16,752 nt of DNA from Bacteroidaceae bacterium (GTDB taxonomy: Bacteria > Bacteroidota > Bacteroidia > Bacteroidales > Bacteroidaceae), in the NCBI GenBank assembly GCA_024695315.1, contig JAILIJ010000093.1, positions 1-16,752 of the forward strand, written 5' to 3'. The notes beneath the pieces were generated by a model. It saw only the letters and a list, made by a program, of their open reading frames with translations, had not been told where the DNA came from and did not search any database. The position numbers and the translations under genes were made by a program. Below, piece after piece: positions 6,709-14,435 of the stretch; position 1 is the stretch's first letter; each line of letters opens with the position of its first letter.

Positions 6709-6877
6709 GTATAATATTTCACATTAGGGGTGTACTATACAACCACAAAACTATTCCATTTTCCCTTTAGTCAACCTATAGACACAAAAAATAGGACAAA
6801 CGAACACTTTTACAAGTTATTTTCAAGTGATAAATTCTTTTTTAGAACTAAAAGGTTATATATAATTATATTTTCGT

Positions 6878-6885
6878 TATTTTTG
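6878..6885 (+). promoter_or_regulatory. Candidate -7 box for the secreted protein gene at 6916
   Basis: TATTTTTG matches TAnnTTTG and lies 30 nt before the ATG. The -33 region (around 6855-6858, GTTA) is a poor match. Confidence 0.45.
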
Positions 6886-6915
6886 CACCCGCTAAACAAC
6901 ACTATATAAATAAAT

Positions 6916-7887
6916 ATGAACAAAATTACATTCGCCATTGCACTTATGCTAGGCTGCGCATCTTGTTGCATAGCACAAGAGCAACAAGAAGAAAAAGAAG
7001 TTAATATCGTCGGATATTTTTCAAAAAATGACACCATGAGATACGTTGCCACTTGTGGAAAATACAGAGTTATGGGCAACGACACCACCATAACAAATTT
7101 CTACACCAAAGAGTTTGATTTTGTAGTCATAGACTCAACAGCATCAAGTTACAAGTTTGAGATGATCCCGCTAAACCTGGAGAATGGTTCAAAAGACACT
7201 AAAGGAGCAGATGCTTTCACAACATATACATGGGAAGTTTTGAAAAAGAAACATCCTATTTTCACCACAGACGAAATGGGAGGTGACTTGCATTTGGACA
7301 ACTGGAAGGCTATTGGCAAGGAACTCACAAAAATGTTAGATAAGATATTAAAGCAGAAAAATAAATTTGACAGCGAAGACGAGTCTATTTCCCTTGACAA
7401 ACTTCAGAGCACAATGGAATTTGCCATGTCAACTTCAGCCGGCGTGCTTTCAAGAATTCCTGAAGTACAGAATCTATTCCTGTTTCATGGCAGGGCGTTG
7501 GAATTAGGCTTTACAGAAACAGAAGACTCAACGAACTACCCTACTACATTACGCACATTTGCCAGCTATGAGGATGTAGAAGAAGGGGATGAGGGAAATT
7601 ACGAAGGAGACTATTTCATACAATACTCTTCAGATGTTAAAGTAGAAAAGAATGCATTCAAAGGTGTCTTAGGAGTATTCTCAAACTTAATCAGTGACAA
7701 CAAAGATACTAAGAATAAACTTGAGGAGACCGTCACATCTGATGTCAACGCAGGAGAATTCTATGAAGCACACATGTTCTTTAACGGATGGCCTAAGGAG
7801 GTGACAAGAAATAAGTATGCGGACATGAGTGGACTGCATAACGTTGAATTTTGTGGCATAGAATGGACTCGTAGATTCTGGAAATAA
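6916..7887 (+). CDS. Secreted protein of unknown function
   Basis: A 323-residue protein with an N-terminal signal peptide (hydrophobic core about residues 5-20). It most likely ends at CIAQ before EQQEEKE, a common signal-peptidase I pattern in Bacteroidota; C14 in a weak LMLGC context leaves a lipoprotein reading possible. The mature chain is acidic and hydrophilic, with beta-prone stretches such as EVNIVGYFSKNDTMRYV at the start and alternating charged helices in the middle (KELTKMLDKILKQKNKFD). No catalytic motif, repeat or known domain is recognised. It has its own promoter candidate and is followed after 78 nt by a separately promoted lipoprotein gene of similar export type, which suggests periplasmic or envelope localisation but no function. 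Confidence 0.8.
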   Translation: MNKITFAIALMLGCASCCIAQEQQEEKEVNIVGYFSKNDTMRYVATCGKYRVMGNDTTITNFYTKEFDFVVIDSTASSYKFEMIPLNLENGSKDTKGADAFTTYTWEVLKKKHPIFTTDEMGGDLHLDNWKAIGKELTKMLDKILKQKNKFDSEDESISLDKLQSTMEFAMSTSAGVLSRIPEVQNLFLFHGRALELGFTETEDSTNYPTTLRTFASYEDVEEGDEGNYEGDYFIQYSSDVKVEKNAFKGVLGVFSNLISDNKDTKNKLEETVTSDVNAGEFYEAHMFFNGWPKEVTRNKYADMSGLHNVEFCGIEWTRRFWK

Positions 7888-7905
7888 ACAAGAATTGACA
7901 ACTTT

Positions 7906-7936
7906 TTTGTACTAACATATTTTTTCCGTAACTTTG
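7906..7936 (+). promoter_or_regulatory. Promoter of the DUF3298 lipoprotein gene
   Basis: A -33 element TTTG (7906-7909), a 19-bp spacer and a -7 box TAACTTTG (7929-7936), 29 nt before the ATG. This is a good Bacteroidota promoter match. Confidence 0.65.
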
Positions 7937-7965
7937 CTCTCGTTAATACTTAAATATTAAACGTA

Positions 7966-8784
7966 ATGAAAAAATTATCAGTTCTTTTATGTACAGCTCT
8001 GTCACTTGCTGCATGCGGCAATCAGACAAACAAATCAAATTCACAAAATGACACCATTCCTGTAACATGCATAGAAAAGGAAGATACGTCAAATACGCAC
8101 ATGGTAGCCATTTCGATAGAATGGCCTACGGCAGAAGGCGCACTCGCTGATTCTCTTCGTGAATATATCGGCACATGTCTCGATGAATGTACAAGTTTTG
8201 AATACGATGACAACGGCAATTTAATCTATCGTCCTTACAAGGGAGACAGAACAGATGGAGAAAAAATGGTAGAATATACCGTCAATAGTGCAAAGAAAGA
8301 TCTTATTAACAGCACAAAGGAAAGCCGTGAATTTATAGAAGATGTTCCACCAAGTTCACTCGGAGCAGAGATCTTCATAAGCGATAAGAATGATGAATTC
8401 GTCAACATCACTACTCAAAAGGAAACATATTTGGGTGGAGCTCACGGAAGTTATCAAATCTATATTTCTTCGTTTGACCGTGAAACAGGCGAGAGAATAA
8501 AGTATGAGATTGACGAGTCTAAATTGTCCGATATGCAACCGCTACTGCGCAAATATATCAAAGAATACTTTGCAGAAAATGGTGAAACAAAGATGTCAGA
8601 CGATGAACTTGATTCGTATCTTGCACTCGAAGATCCTACAAACATTCCGTTACCATCTCAGGGACTATTCCTAGAGGAAGACGGTGTAGGTTTCCTCTAT
8701 CAGCAATACGAAATTGCATGCTATGCGGCAGGTCTAATAAGCTTCACCATTCCATACGAGGAAATTGAAAAGTTTAAGAAATAA
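7966..8784 (+). CDS. DUF3298-type lipoprotein (RsiV/PdaC C-terminal domain-like)
   Basis: A 272-residue lipoprotein. The signal MKKLSVLLCTALSLAAC ends in a lipobox L14-A15-A16-C17, so C17 should be lipidated. A polar tether rich in N, Q and S follows. The sequence YLGGAHGSYQIYISSFDRETGERIKYEI around residues 155-182 matches the GGAHG hallmark of the DUF3298 domain found in anti-sigma factor RsiV and in peptidoglycan deacetylase relatives. A preceding segment (about 45-150) would be the partner DUF4163-like region. No deacetylase catalytic domain is present. RsiV binds lysozyme, so an envelope-sensing role is possible but unproved. It is transcribed from its own promoter and ends before a strong bidirectional terminator. 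Confidence 0.78.
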   Translation: MKKLSVLLCTALSLAACGNQTNKSNSQNDTIPVTCIEKEDTSNTHMVAISIEWPTAEGALADSLREYIGTCLDECTSFEYDDNGNLIYRPYKGDRTDGEKMVEYTVNSAKKDLINSTKESREFIEDVPPSSLGAEIFISDKNDEFVNITTQKETYLGGAHGSYQIYISSFDRETGERIKYEIDESKLSDMQPLLRKYIKEYFAENGETKMSDDELDSYLALEDPTNIPLPSQGLFLEEDGVGFLYQQYEIACYAAGLISFTIPYEEIEKFKK

Positions 8785-8890
8785 GAATACGCAGGATAAT
8801 AAAAGTTTTTACGACTAAGAGGAAATGTTAAAAAAAGCATACAACAGAATTGCCGTAAAACCTCAAAATGCAGAAACATACAACATAAAT

Positions 8891-8936
8891 AAAAAATCCT
8901 CCAGCACAACAAAAGATGTGCCGGAGGATCTTTTTT
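8891..8936. terminator. Bidirectional intrinsic terminator
   Basis: The stem is ATCCTCC (8896-8902) with GGAGGAT (8923-8929), a mismatch, then GCACA (8904-8908) with TGTGC (8917-8921) and an 8-nt loop. An A-run precedes it (8891-8896) and a T-run follows (8931-8936), so it can end both the lipoprotein gene (+) and the desulfoferrodoxin gene (-). Confidence 0.9.
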
Positions 8937-8956
8937 ATCATATTAGTCCCCTAAAA

Positions 8957-9331
8957 TTATGAACGCCAGAGACCGTGAAGATTACAATATTCGCGAGCAT
9001 AGAGAACCTTAGAATCAGTCTTGAAGAAAGCCTGAGGCTTATCCTGAGGAGTAAGACATTTGCGCAATACACCATCCTCAGTAACAAGTTCAATCCATTG
9101 TATATAATGTTCCTCAGTCATCGGATGTTCTACAGAACCAACAGTTACACAATAACCATCAGCCGTTTTCTCAACAACAGGAACATGCTTTTCCTTAGCT
9201 CCATCAGTTGTGTTTTCCTTTACTTGCTGCATAGGCTTACCACAGCACTCAGGTGTGCAAGTTCCCTCAAGAACGACCTCCACCATGAGACCACATTCCT
9301 TACACTTAAAAATTTCGTTTACTTTACTCAT
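8957..9331 (-). CDS. Desulfoferrodoxin (class I superoxide reductase)
   Basis: A 124-residue cytosolic two-iron protein that reduces superoxide to hydrogen peroxide without releasing oxygen, useful in an anaerobe. The N-terminal desulforedoxin domain has C10-X2-C13-X15-C29-C30, the complete FeS4 site. The C-terminal domain has the catalytic Fe ligands H49 (EKHVP, with the conserved K48), H69 (EHPM), H75 (HYIQW), C116 and H119 (CNLHG). I start at ATG 9331, which gives the usual MSKVNEIFKC opening; an in-frame GTG at 9376 would add 15 unlikely residues. The gene is monocistronic. No clear promoter box is seen upstream. All ligands are intact. Confidence 0.95.
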   Translation of the reverse strand: MSKVNEIFKCKECGLMVEVVLEGTCTPECCGKPMQQVKENTTDGAKEKHVPVVEKTADGYCVTVGSVEHPMTEEHYIQWIELVTEDGVLRKCLTPQDKPQAFFKTDSKVLYAREYCNLHGLWRS

Positions 9332-9790
9332 AACATTTTTGTTGACTAAATTAATACTAAAAGGTTGTAAATACACATGTGCGTAAAATACTTTTCATGG
9401 CCACCATTTCACAAATGACATTTTTTAATATTTCACTCAAGCTAATCGCCCTTGCACAGATTTTTCACAAAAATCTAAAATTTTATTCATATAAACAAGA
9501 GATTGTGACTTTTTCTTCATTGAAAAAAGAAAATTGAAGTCGAATAACTTTCATGAAAACTAGTTCCATCATTTACCATTTTATATTAACGTAGGTACAA
9601 TAAATTTTAATTGGTTGTAAATTTGGCATTTAACAGAAGCAAAGTTTCTGAAGTTTACTTTATGGCATTATGTTCGTTAAAAACTTTGTCTCTTTAGCGC
9701 ACCTTCATGCTGAACATTTTATTCAATAAAGCAGAAAAAAATCTTTATTCCTACTGGGCAATTCTTGGCCTTTTGCGAAATAATTCTTAA

Positions 9791-9868
9791 AATCATTCAA
9801 TGGTACGGTCGTACCACTCAATGATACAGTCATACCATTCAATGATACGACCGTACCATTGAATGATT
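9791..9868. repeat. 78-bp inverted repeat built from three 21-bp tandem units
   Basis: Perfect 23-bp arms occupy 9791-9813 and 9846-9868, with a 32-nt loop. The whole also reads as three imperfect 21-bp tandem copies starting near 9794, 9815 and 9836, each CAYTCAATG followed by RTAC...GTAC-type sequence, then a terminal half copy. The first unit contains GGTACG-GT-CGTACC, itself a dyad. The element stands alone, with no direct duplication flanking it and no coding potential. Arrays of this type could bind a protein, form a cruciform or belong to a dispersed repeat family; which one is unknown. Confidence 0.85.
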
Positions 9869-9996
9869 CGGAAAATTTCTTCTGAATAATATAACTATTC
9901 CTGCTGAACTTTACAAAAAAAATTGCGCACGAATAAAAGAATTATCCAGCATTAAAAGCCTCATCACAGTTTACAACTAAAAGTGTCTTAATCAGC

Positions 9997-10040
9997 GTTT
10001 GAGCAGTGTTTGAGCAGTGTTTGAGCGGTGCTCAAACAGT
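9997..10040. repeat. 11-bp tandem repeat with inverted final copy
   Basis: GTTTGAGCAGT (9997-10007 and 10008-10018) and GTTTGAGCGGT (10019-10029) are followed by the inverted copy GCTCAAACAGT (10030-10040). The last direct copy and the inverted copy form a hairpin: TGTTTGAGC (10018-10026), loop GGT, GCTCAAACA (10030-10038). It lies about 57 nt beyond the terminator of the leucine-rich-repeat gene. Confidence 0.8.
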
Positions 10041-10096
10041 TTGTACATTTCGTTTTTGCTTCAATCATTTTTATAAGAAACGGAAAATTTGTAAAC

Positions 10097-10125
10097 AAAA
10101 AAAGGGTGCCTTATTCAGACACCCT
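10097..10125 (-). terminator. Intrinsic terminator of the leucine-rich-repeat gene
   Basis: AGGGTG (10103-10108) pairs with CACCCT (10120-10125) around an 11-nt loop. On the minus strand it is followed by a seven-T run (complement of 10097-10103). It lies 24 nt after the stop codon. Confidence 0.85.
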
Positions 10126-10149
10126 CACTTATTTAATAATTTTTATCAT

Positions 10150-11511
10150 TTATTTTACCAAGAACTTCTTACCAGCCTTGATATATACACCACTCTTCAA
10201 ATTATCAGAATCAACACGACGTCCATCGATAGTATAGATTGCTTCATCAGACTTCTTAGAAGCTGCGACGCCACTAATAGCTGCTGGAATTTCATCAAGA
10301 TCGTCAAGGATTGTGAAGCAATTCCATCCATTAACTGCCTTATACACTGAAGTCATGTTCTTTGACACATGAAGTGTATCCTCCTCAGAAATATTCCAAA
10401 TACCATCTAACTCCATTGGGGCCTCAATGAAAGAATAAACATGAGTCTCAGCCATAGTTGACAAAGCGCCATAGCCAATATTGTTTACTGTGCTAGGGAT
10501 AGTGAGGTGAGTAACATTTGCATAACAGAATGCACGCTCGCCTATGCTTTCAATACCCTCTGGGAGAACCAAAGAACGTCCAAGGTCACAGTTGTAGAAG
10601 GCGAAATCTCCAATGCTTGTTATTGTTGAAGGAATTGTTGAATATTTAACTCCAAAAACAAGTGTGTTTGTAGCAGTTTCAATAATAGCGTTACAATTCT
10701 CACGGCTATCAAAAACTGAATTATCCTCAGCTACCTCAATATACTTAGGACCATTTGTGAAAGCCTGAATACCGATTTCAGTTACAGTGCTTGGGATTGT
10801 CAACTTTGTCAAGTTTGATGCTCCCCAGAAAGCCTGAGTACCAATATTTCTAAGACCCTCAGGAAGTGTAACCTCCTTCAAACCAGTACAGAGGTTAAAA
10901 GCATGTTCCTTAATAGTCTTGATATTTGCAGGAATAACGGTATTCATACAGCCACATACGAGAGAACGTGAAGATGTCTCGATAATAGCGTTACAATTAT
11001 TCTTGCTGTTATAATAGATATTATTCTCGTCAACAGAGATTTTCTCTACATTTGAAAGATATCCGAAAGCGAGAGTCTCGATTTTTCTAACGTTTGCAGG
11101 AATGAAAATCTTTGTAAAGTTCAAGCAATTTTCAAAAGCGTGAGATGAGATTGTTGTCAAAGCTTCTGGCAGGGTAACATTAGCCAAAACCTTACAAGAC
11201 TCGAATGCTGACTTTCCAATAGTTCTTATATCGTCACAGAAAGTTACACTTTTCAAAGATTCACAATTGAAAAAAGCTGAGTCACCTACTGCTGTTACAG
11301 CATACTTATTCTTGCCATATACAACGCTATCTGGAATTACTACATTACCCTTATATTTAGTTTTAGAATTTTCCATTCCAAAAGGATATGTAACACATAC
11401 AGTCTTTGCAGTTTTTGAAGTTACATTATAGCATACTCCATTAACCTCAAAATCATGTCCCCATGCGCACAATCCCATGCACATAGATAACGCAACAAAT
11501 AAATTTCTCAT
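10150..11511 (-). CDS. Secreted BspA-type leucine-rich-repeat protein
   Basis: A 453-residue secreted protein. A signal peptide covers residues 1-18 (MRNLFVALSMCMGLCAWG). BspA-like LRR_5 repeats run from about 70 to 390, for example IGKSAFESCKVLANVTLPEAL and IGTQAFWGASNLTKLTIPSTV. The C-terminal motif at about 424-453 is IYTIDGRRVDSDNLKSGVYI followed by KAGKKFLVK. Two successive modules of 100 residues each contain NCNAIIET plus two or three repeats; at DNA level a 17-nt identity recurs exactly 300 bp apart (10682-10698 and 10982-10998), so one module arose by tandem duplication. Related BspA proteins bind fibronectin or bacterial partners. The C-terminal segment resembles those of the 132- and 467-residue proteins encoded further along. 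The gene is monocistronic with its own terminator. Confidence 0.9.
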   Translation of the reverse strand: MRNLFVALSMCMGLCAWGHDFEVNGVCYNVTSKTAKTVCVTYPFGMENSKTKYKGNVVIPDSVVYGKNKYAVTAVGDSAFFNCESLKSVTFCDDIRTIGKSAFESCKVLANVTLPEALTTISSHAFENCLNFTKIFIPANVRKIETLAFGYLSNVEKISVDENNIYYNSKNNCNAIIETSSRSLVCGCMNTVIPANIKTIKEHAFNLCTGLKEVTLPEGLRNIGTQAFWGASNLTKLTIPSTVTEIGIQAFTNGPKYIEVAEDNSVFDSRENCNAIIETATNTLVFGVKYSTIPSTITSIGDFAFYNCDLGRSLVLPEGIESIGERAFCYANVTHLTIPSTVNNIGYGALSTMAETHVYSFIEAPMELDGIWNISEEDTLHVSKNMTSVYKAVNGWNCFTILDDLDEIPAAISGVAASKKSDEAIYTIDGRRVDSDNLKSGVYIKAGKKFLVK

Positions 11512-11881
11512 TTTTTTAAGTTTAAGTACAATTATTTATTTAGCACCTCACTATCGTTGCATTTCTGCAATTTTACAGTTAAAGGTACGCGGGTAAAACA
11601 TTCTATTCAATTCAAACATTACAGTCAAGTGAAAGCCTCAACAATCTTTTTCTTTTTTGTATCATTATTCGCCACAGAATTTATTTTCTACAGCGATCTA
11701 CCTTTATCAATTCTTTTTGATACTACAGCTTTTCCCTTACTAAACTGCTCAGTTTTTAATTTTGCTGCAAATATACATAAAAAGCAAAATAAACAAGCAT
11801 TTTTTCTCTTTTTATATTATTATTAAACGAAACTTTTTGAAAATAATCATTTTTTTGCGCAAAAATCAGTAGTAAAATATT
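11512..11881. other. Intergenic region upstream of the leucine-rich-repeat gene
   Basis: About 370 bp, very AT-rich. It contains two possible minus-strand -7 boxes: TATATTTG (complement of 11768-11775, full consensus, start about 250 nt upstream) and TACCTTTA (complement of 11580-11587, one mismatch, with CAA 20 bp away at 11608-11610 as a minimal -33). A plus-strand frame at 11557-11826 has biased, low-complexity composition and no recognisable features; I do not call it a gene. Confidence 0.5.
11768..11775 (-). promoter_or_regulatory. Candidate -7 box for the leucine-rich-repeat gene
   Basis: The minus-strand reading is TATATTTG, a full match to TAnnTTTG. A CAA (11794-11796) reads TTG on the minus strand about 18 bp upstream and could serve as -33. 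It implies an unusually long leader of about 250 nt. Confidence 0.35.
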
Positions 11882-11921
11882 AAAAAAGAAGTGCGTCAAC
11901 CTTTTTTGTTAACGCACTTCT
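11882..11921 (-). terminator. Intrinsic terminator of the beta-helix operon
   Basis: AGAAGTGCGT (11887-11896) pairs with ACGCACTTCT (11912-11921). After one mismatch, AAC pairs with GTT around a 7-nt loop. A T-run follows on the minus strand (complement of 11882-11887). It lies 32 nt after the stop of the 691-residue gene. Confidence 0.9.
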
Positions 11922-11953
11922 ACATTTGGAATTTTACTTCCCGCTATTCATAC

Positions 11954-14029
11954 TTACATACCTGGTCCTCCGCCCCTATTGTTTGGATTTCCATTATTAT
12001 TAAAACCATCCTGATTGCCAGTAGTATTGCCATCGCCTCCAGGTCTATCCGTCGAACCACCTGTTGATGAGCCCGCAGTCACGCTTGTGTTTGAGCCATT
12101 ATTAGACAAAGTATAACTGCTTCCTGAGGTTATTCCCGCACAAGATATTATGATTGAGCTGCTACCTGAGCCACCCATATTACCCATGCCGCCCATATTA
12201 CCCATATTGCCACCACCTGTATTACCTGAGCTAGAATATGATGAAGGTACGGTAAACGATACGAGTTCGGTAGAACCATTATAAAGGGCTATTGTGCTTC
12301 CAGCAGTCGCTGTACCCGAAGTAGAAACTATAGGTTGTGAAGAAACTGAAGAAGATGTAGAAACTGTAAAGGCAGAACCGGCTATGGCAAGAACTTCTCC
12401 ACCAGTAATGTACAGATCGTAGTTCTCAGCTGCATCAAGTCCACATTCTGGGCTTGATCCTCCGCAAGCAATAACACGTCCGCCTGCTATTGTCAGATCC
12501 CCATTTGAGTCGATACCATCGTTATTTGTTGCTACAGAAGTTATAGTTCCACCAGAGATATACATATCAGAAGCAGAATTGATGCCATCATCATACGTGT
12601 ACGTAGTTATTGTTCCGCCTTTGATTGTCATGGTATTCTTACTCTCTATACCTTCTGAGCCATCTTGCTGACCAGAGCATGTTACATCTATCGTACCACC
12701 ATTTATGACAAGTCCTCCAACAGCAGTTCCATTATTATCATCAGAATCTATACCAGCTCTGATGCCCTTAGGTTTGGTAGAATATGCTCCATCAAGATTA
12801 TCGAAATTACCGCTATACGTTCCGTCGTATGTGCTACCATTTGCTCCAAGCTGAACATAACATTTTCCTGACGTAACGACCGTAAGACTTCCGTCATTTA
12901 TGGTAAGTACGGAGTCGCATTTAAGTCCCTTACCGCCATTTCCTGAAGATGATAGACTAACTGTTCCACCATTTATTGTTATATTGCCATCGCTCGACAT
13001 GCACGCAGCTCCCTTGACCTCAGCGTCGTCATCGTCCCAAGTTCCTGTACCAGTATTAGTAACGCTAATATCGCCACCATCAATAGTAATACTACCATCA
13101 CATTTTATACTCTTATTGGCCGCAACCGTAGTCTTGACCGATATCGTACCACCTTGCACATACATATTTCCGGAATCCTCATCATCATGATCGGTAGTTT
13201 CGCCCGTACTTGCATCTCCATCAAGATCACATTGGAGTCCATCATCGCCTATGCCCGTAAGATTAAGTGTTCCACTCTCCATGAGGAAATATTGTGAACA
13301 ACTCACTCCATCCCCCACAGAAGATAACACATTCACGGTGGCATTCTTGATTGTCATATATTCACCAGTCTTAATACCATGCTTTAACGTGCCATATATA
13401 TTTAACGTGCCATATTGCTTAAACTCGGCATGTCCCTTGACATACAAACATGCTTTCTGCGAACCAGTAGAAGCGTCCGTAAGAGTATTTTCTGTTCCTG
13501 TAATAACCTTTATATTTATGCGTTTACCATTCTGCACATGAACGGCTGCACCAGAGTAAACAGGATTAACATTCGTAAGCGTCAAGCCGTCAAGTTCAAT
13601 TGTGGACTTATATGAGCCAGCCATATAGAATTCGCCGTCAGTAGATGTACCCGTAAGATTATAAGTTATCTCGCCTGTTGTGTCGTCAAGATCTGTATTT
13701 TGAGTTATAGATACATGTGCACCACTTACCTCAGCATCCACATATTGCATAACATTTGCGGCTACGGCCACAGATGCTGTGGTTCCACTATAAGTAACGG
13801 TAACTTTATTATCCGTAACGTCCGATTCATCCACATACATCCTTGTGATGTCCGTAACGGCAATACTCTTATTCAAAATCGTCAATGTGGTACCATCTGT
13901 ATAAATCATCTCTCCAGCCTGAGCTGCAGGAACTTGATAAGTCACATTTCCGACCACTACATTCAGAGTCTGAGCACACATGGTTGTAGCCATGCCTATG
14001 CCCGCAAAAAAAAGAATCAACTTTCTCAT
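11954..14029 (-). CDS. Secreted beta-helix carbohydrate-binding protein (Cthe_2159-like)
   Basis: A 691-residue secreted protein. The signal peptide is residues 1-19 (ending CAQ). A short adaptor-like region follows (about 20-75, YTDGTTLTILNKSIAVTDITRMYVD). Next comes a long run of short beta-helix rungs from about 85 to 570, with motifs such as GAAVHVQNGKRINIKVITG, YMTIKNATVNVLSS, GDDGLQCD, GGDISVTNTG and SKNTMTIKGGTITTYTYDDG. This matches the Cthe_2159 carbohydrate-binding family, whose characterised member binds cellulose and pectin-type acid sugars; repeated Asp-Gly turns fit calcium sites. The C-terminus is a Gly/Met/Asn-rich tail (GNMGNMGGMGNMGG near 605-617, ending NRGGGPGM). It has no sorting-type C-terminal domain, unlike its operon partners. 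Its ATG overlaps the previous gene's TGA. Confidence 0.85.
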   Translation of the reverse strand: MRKLILFFAGIGMATTMCAQTLNVVVGNVTYQVPAAQAGEMIYTDGTTLTILNKSIAVTDITRMYVDESDVTDNKVTVTYSGTTASVAVAANVMQYVDAEVSGAHVSITQNTDLDDTTGEITYNLTGTSTDGEFYMAGSYKSTIELDGLTLTNVNPVYSGAAVHVQNGKRINIKVITGTENTLTDASTGSQKACLYVKGHAEFKQYGTLNIYGTLKHGIKTGEYMTIKNATVNVLSSVGDGVSCSQYFLMESGTLNLTGIGDDGLQCDLDGDASTGETTDHDDEDSGNMYVQGGTISVKTTVAANKSIKCDGSITIDGGDISVTNTGTGTWDDDDAEVKGAACMSSDGNITINGGTVSLSSSGNGGKGLKCDSVLTINDGSLTVVTSGKCYVQLGANGSTYDGTYSGNFDNLDGAYSTKPKGIRAGIDSDDNNGTAVGGLVINGGTIDVTCSGQQDGSEGIESKNTMTIKGGTITTYTYDDGINSASDMYISGGTITSVATNNDGIDSNGDLTIAGGRVIACGGSSPECGLDAAENYDLYITGGEVLAIAGSAFTVSTSSSVSSQPIVSTSGTATAGSTIALYNGSTELVSFTVPSSYSSSGNTGGGNMGNMGGMGNMGGSGSSSIIISCAGITSGSSYTLSNNGSNTSVTAGSSTGGSTDRPGGDGNTTGNQDGFNNNGNPNNRGGGPGM

Positions 14030-14424
14030 CTTACCAAGATTTTTGATGTTTTACCATTTGAATTAACCACATATACGCCCTTAGGCAAACGTTCTTTAGC
14101 AGCTACCACATTCACATATTTGCCATAGGAAACGCCTGTAACGGAAAATATTTCGACCTCGTTTTCTTCATGCGATTCTATTTCTTCTATAGAATTGGCC
14201 TCCGTAGAAAAATACATCTTGCTAAGATCAGATAACGAAAAACTGGTGGTTCCAGAAGCATTTTTAACGACGAGTTTTGTACCTGAGATTGTTATCTCCA
14301 AACTCGTCACGGCAACACTCGTTAAGGTTCCGTCAGAAGTCTTAAATACCATATAAGGATAGTCATAAGCCGAAGCCAAAGACCACGTCATGATACAAAG
14401 CAAAGTAAAAATTATTCTTTTCAT
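14026..14424 (-). CDS. Small secreted adaptor-like protein with C-terminal sorting-type segment
   Basis: A 132-residue protein. The signal peptide is about residues 1-19 (MKRIIFTLLCIMTWSLASA). An N-terminal module follows (about 20-75: YMVFKTSDGTLTSVAVTSLE, then SGTTSFSLSDLSKMYFS) of a type often found at the start of Bacteroidales secreted proteins. It resembles the first part of the 691-residue neighbour (DGTTLTI ... ITRMYVD). The C-terminal part (about 85-132) ends SVTGVSYGKYVNVVAAKERL, PKGVYVVNSNGKTSKILVR, like a short export/anchor domain. It therefore has the two ends of a secreted protein with no cargo between. It starts 11 nt after the 467-residue gene, and its TGA overlaps the next ATG by 4 nt (ATGA), implying translational coupling. 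No function is assigned. Confidence 0.78.
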   Translation of the reverse strand: MKRIIFTLLCIMTWSLASAYDYPYMVFKTSDGTLTSVAVTSLEITISGTKLVVKNASGTTSFSLSDLSKMYFSTEANSIEEIESHEENEVEIFSVTGVSYGKYVNVVAAKERLPKGVYVVNSNGKTSKILVR

Positions 14425-14435
14425 ACATTTAGATT

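Larger units (their letters stand above)
6604..6915. other. Divergent intergenic region, about 310 bp
   Basis: AT-rich, with no credible open reading frame. It contains a -7 candidate for each flanking gene (6701-6708 minus, 6878-6885 plus). A weak GAACG/CGTTC pairing lies in the presumed synthase leader (about 6663-6688). Nothing else is recognisable. Confidence 0.6.
9332..10096. other. Long gene-poor intergenic region (about 765 bp)
   Basis: AT-rich, with no frame resembling a known protein. It holds two structured repeats (9791-9868 and 9997-10040) described separately. Small features are an 8-bp palindrome CACATGTG (9374-9381) and an interrupted palindrome TTTATTCAATAAA near 9720-9732. 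No RNA gene was recognised. Confidence 0.6.

Noticed and set aside
6916..6957. Lipoprotein call for the secreted protein at 6916
   Set aside because: C14 is preceded by M-L-G, not a good lipobox, and a standard cleavage site after CIA before Q is available. It is left as a minor alternative.
9618..9625. TAAATTTG as a plus-strand -7 box
   Set aside because: There is no -33 element at the right spacing and no gene downstream for several hundred bases on that strand.
9794..9868. Three 21-bp repeats as a possible CRISPR array
   Set aside because: The copies abut with no unique spacers, they diverge, and no cas gene is nearby.
10006..10350. Plus-strand frame crossing the 11-bp repeats and the 3' end of the leucine-rich-repeat gene
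   Set aside because: It runs through a terminator and antisense to a well-supported gene, and it has no protein-like features.
11557..11826. Plus-strand frame of 89 codons upstream of the leucine-rich-repeat gene
   Set aside because: Composition is Phe/Ser/Leu-rich from AT-rich DNA, no motif or promoter fits, and it overlaps the probable leader of the opposite gene.
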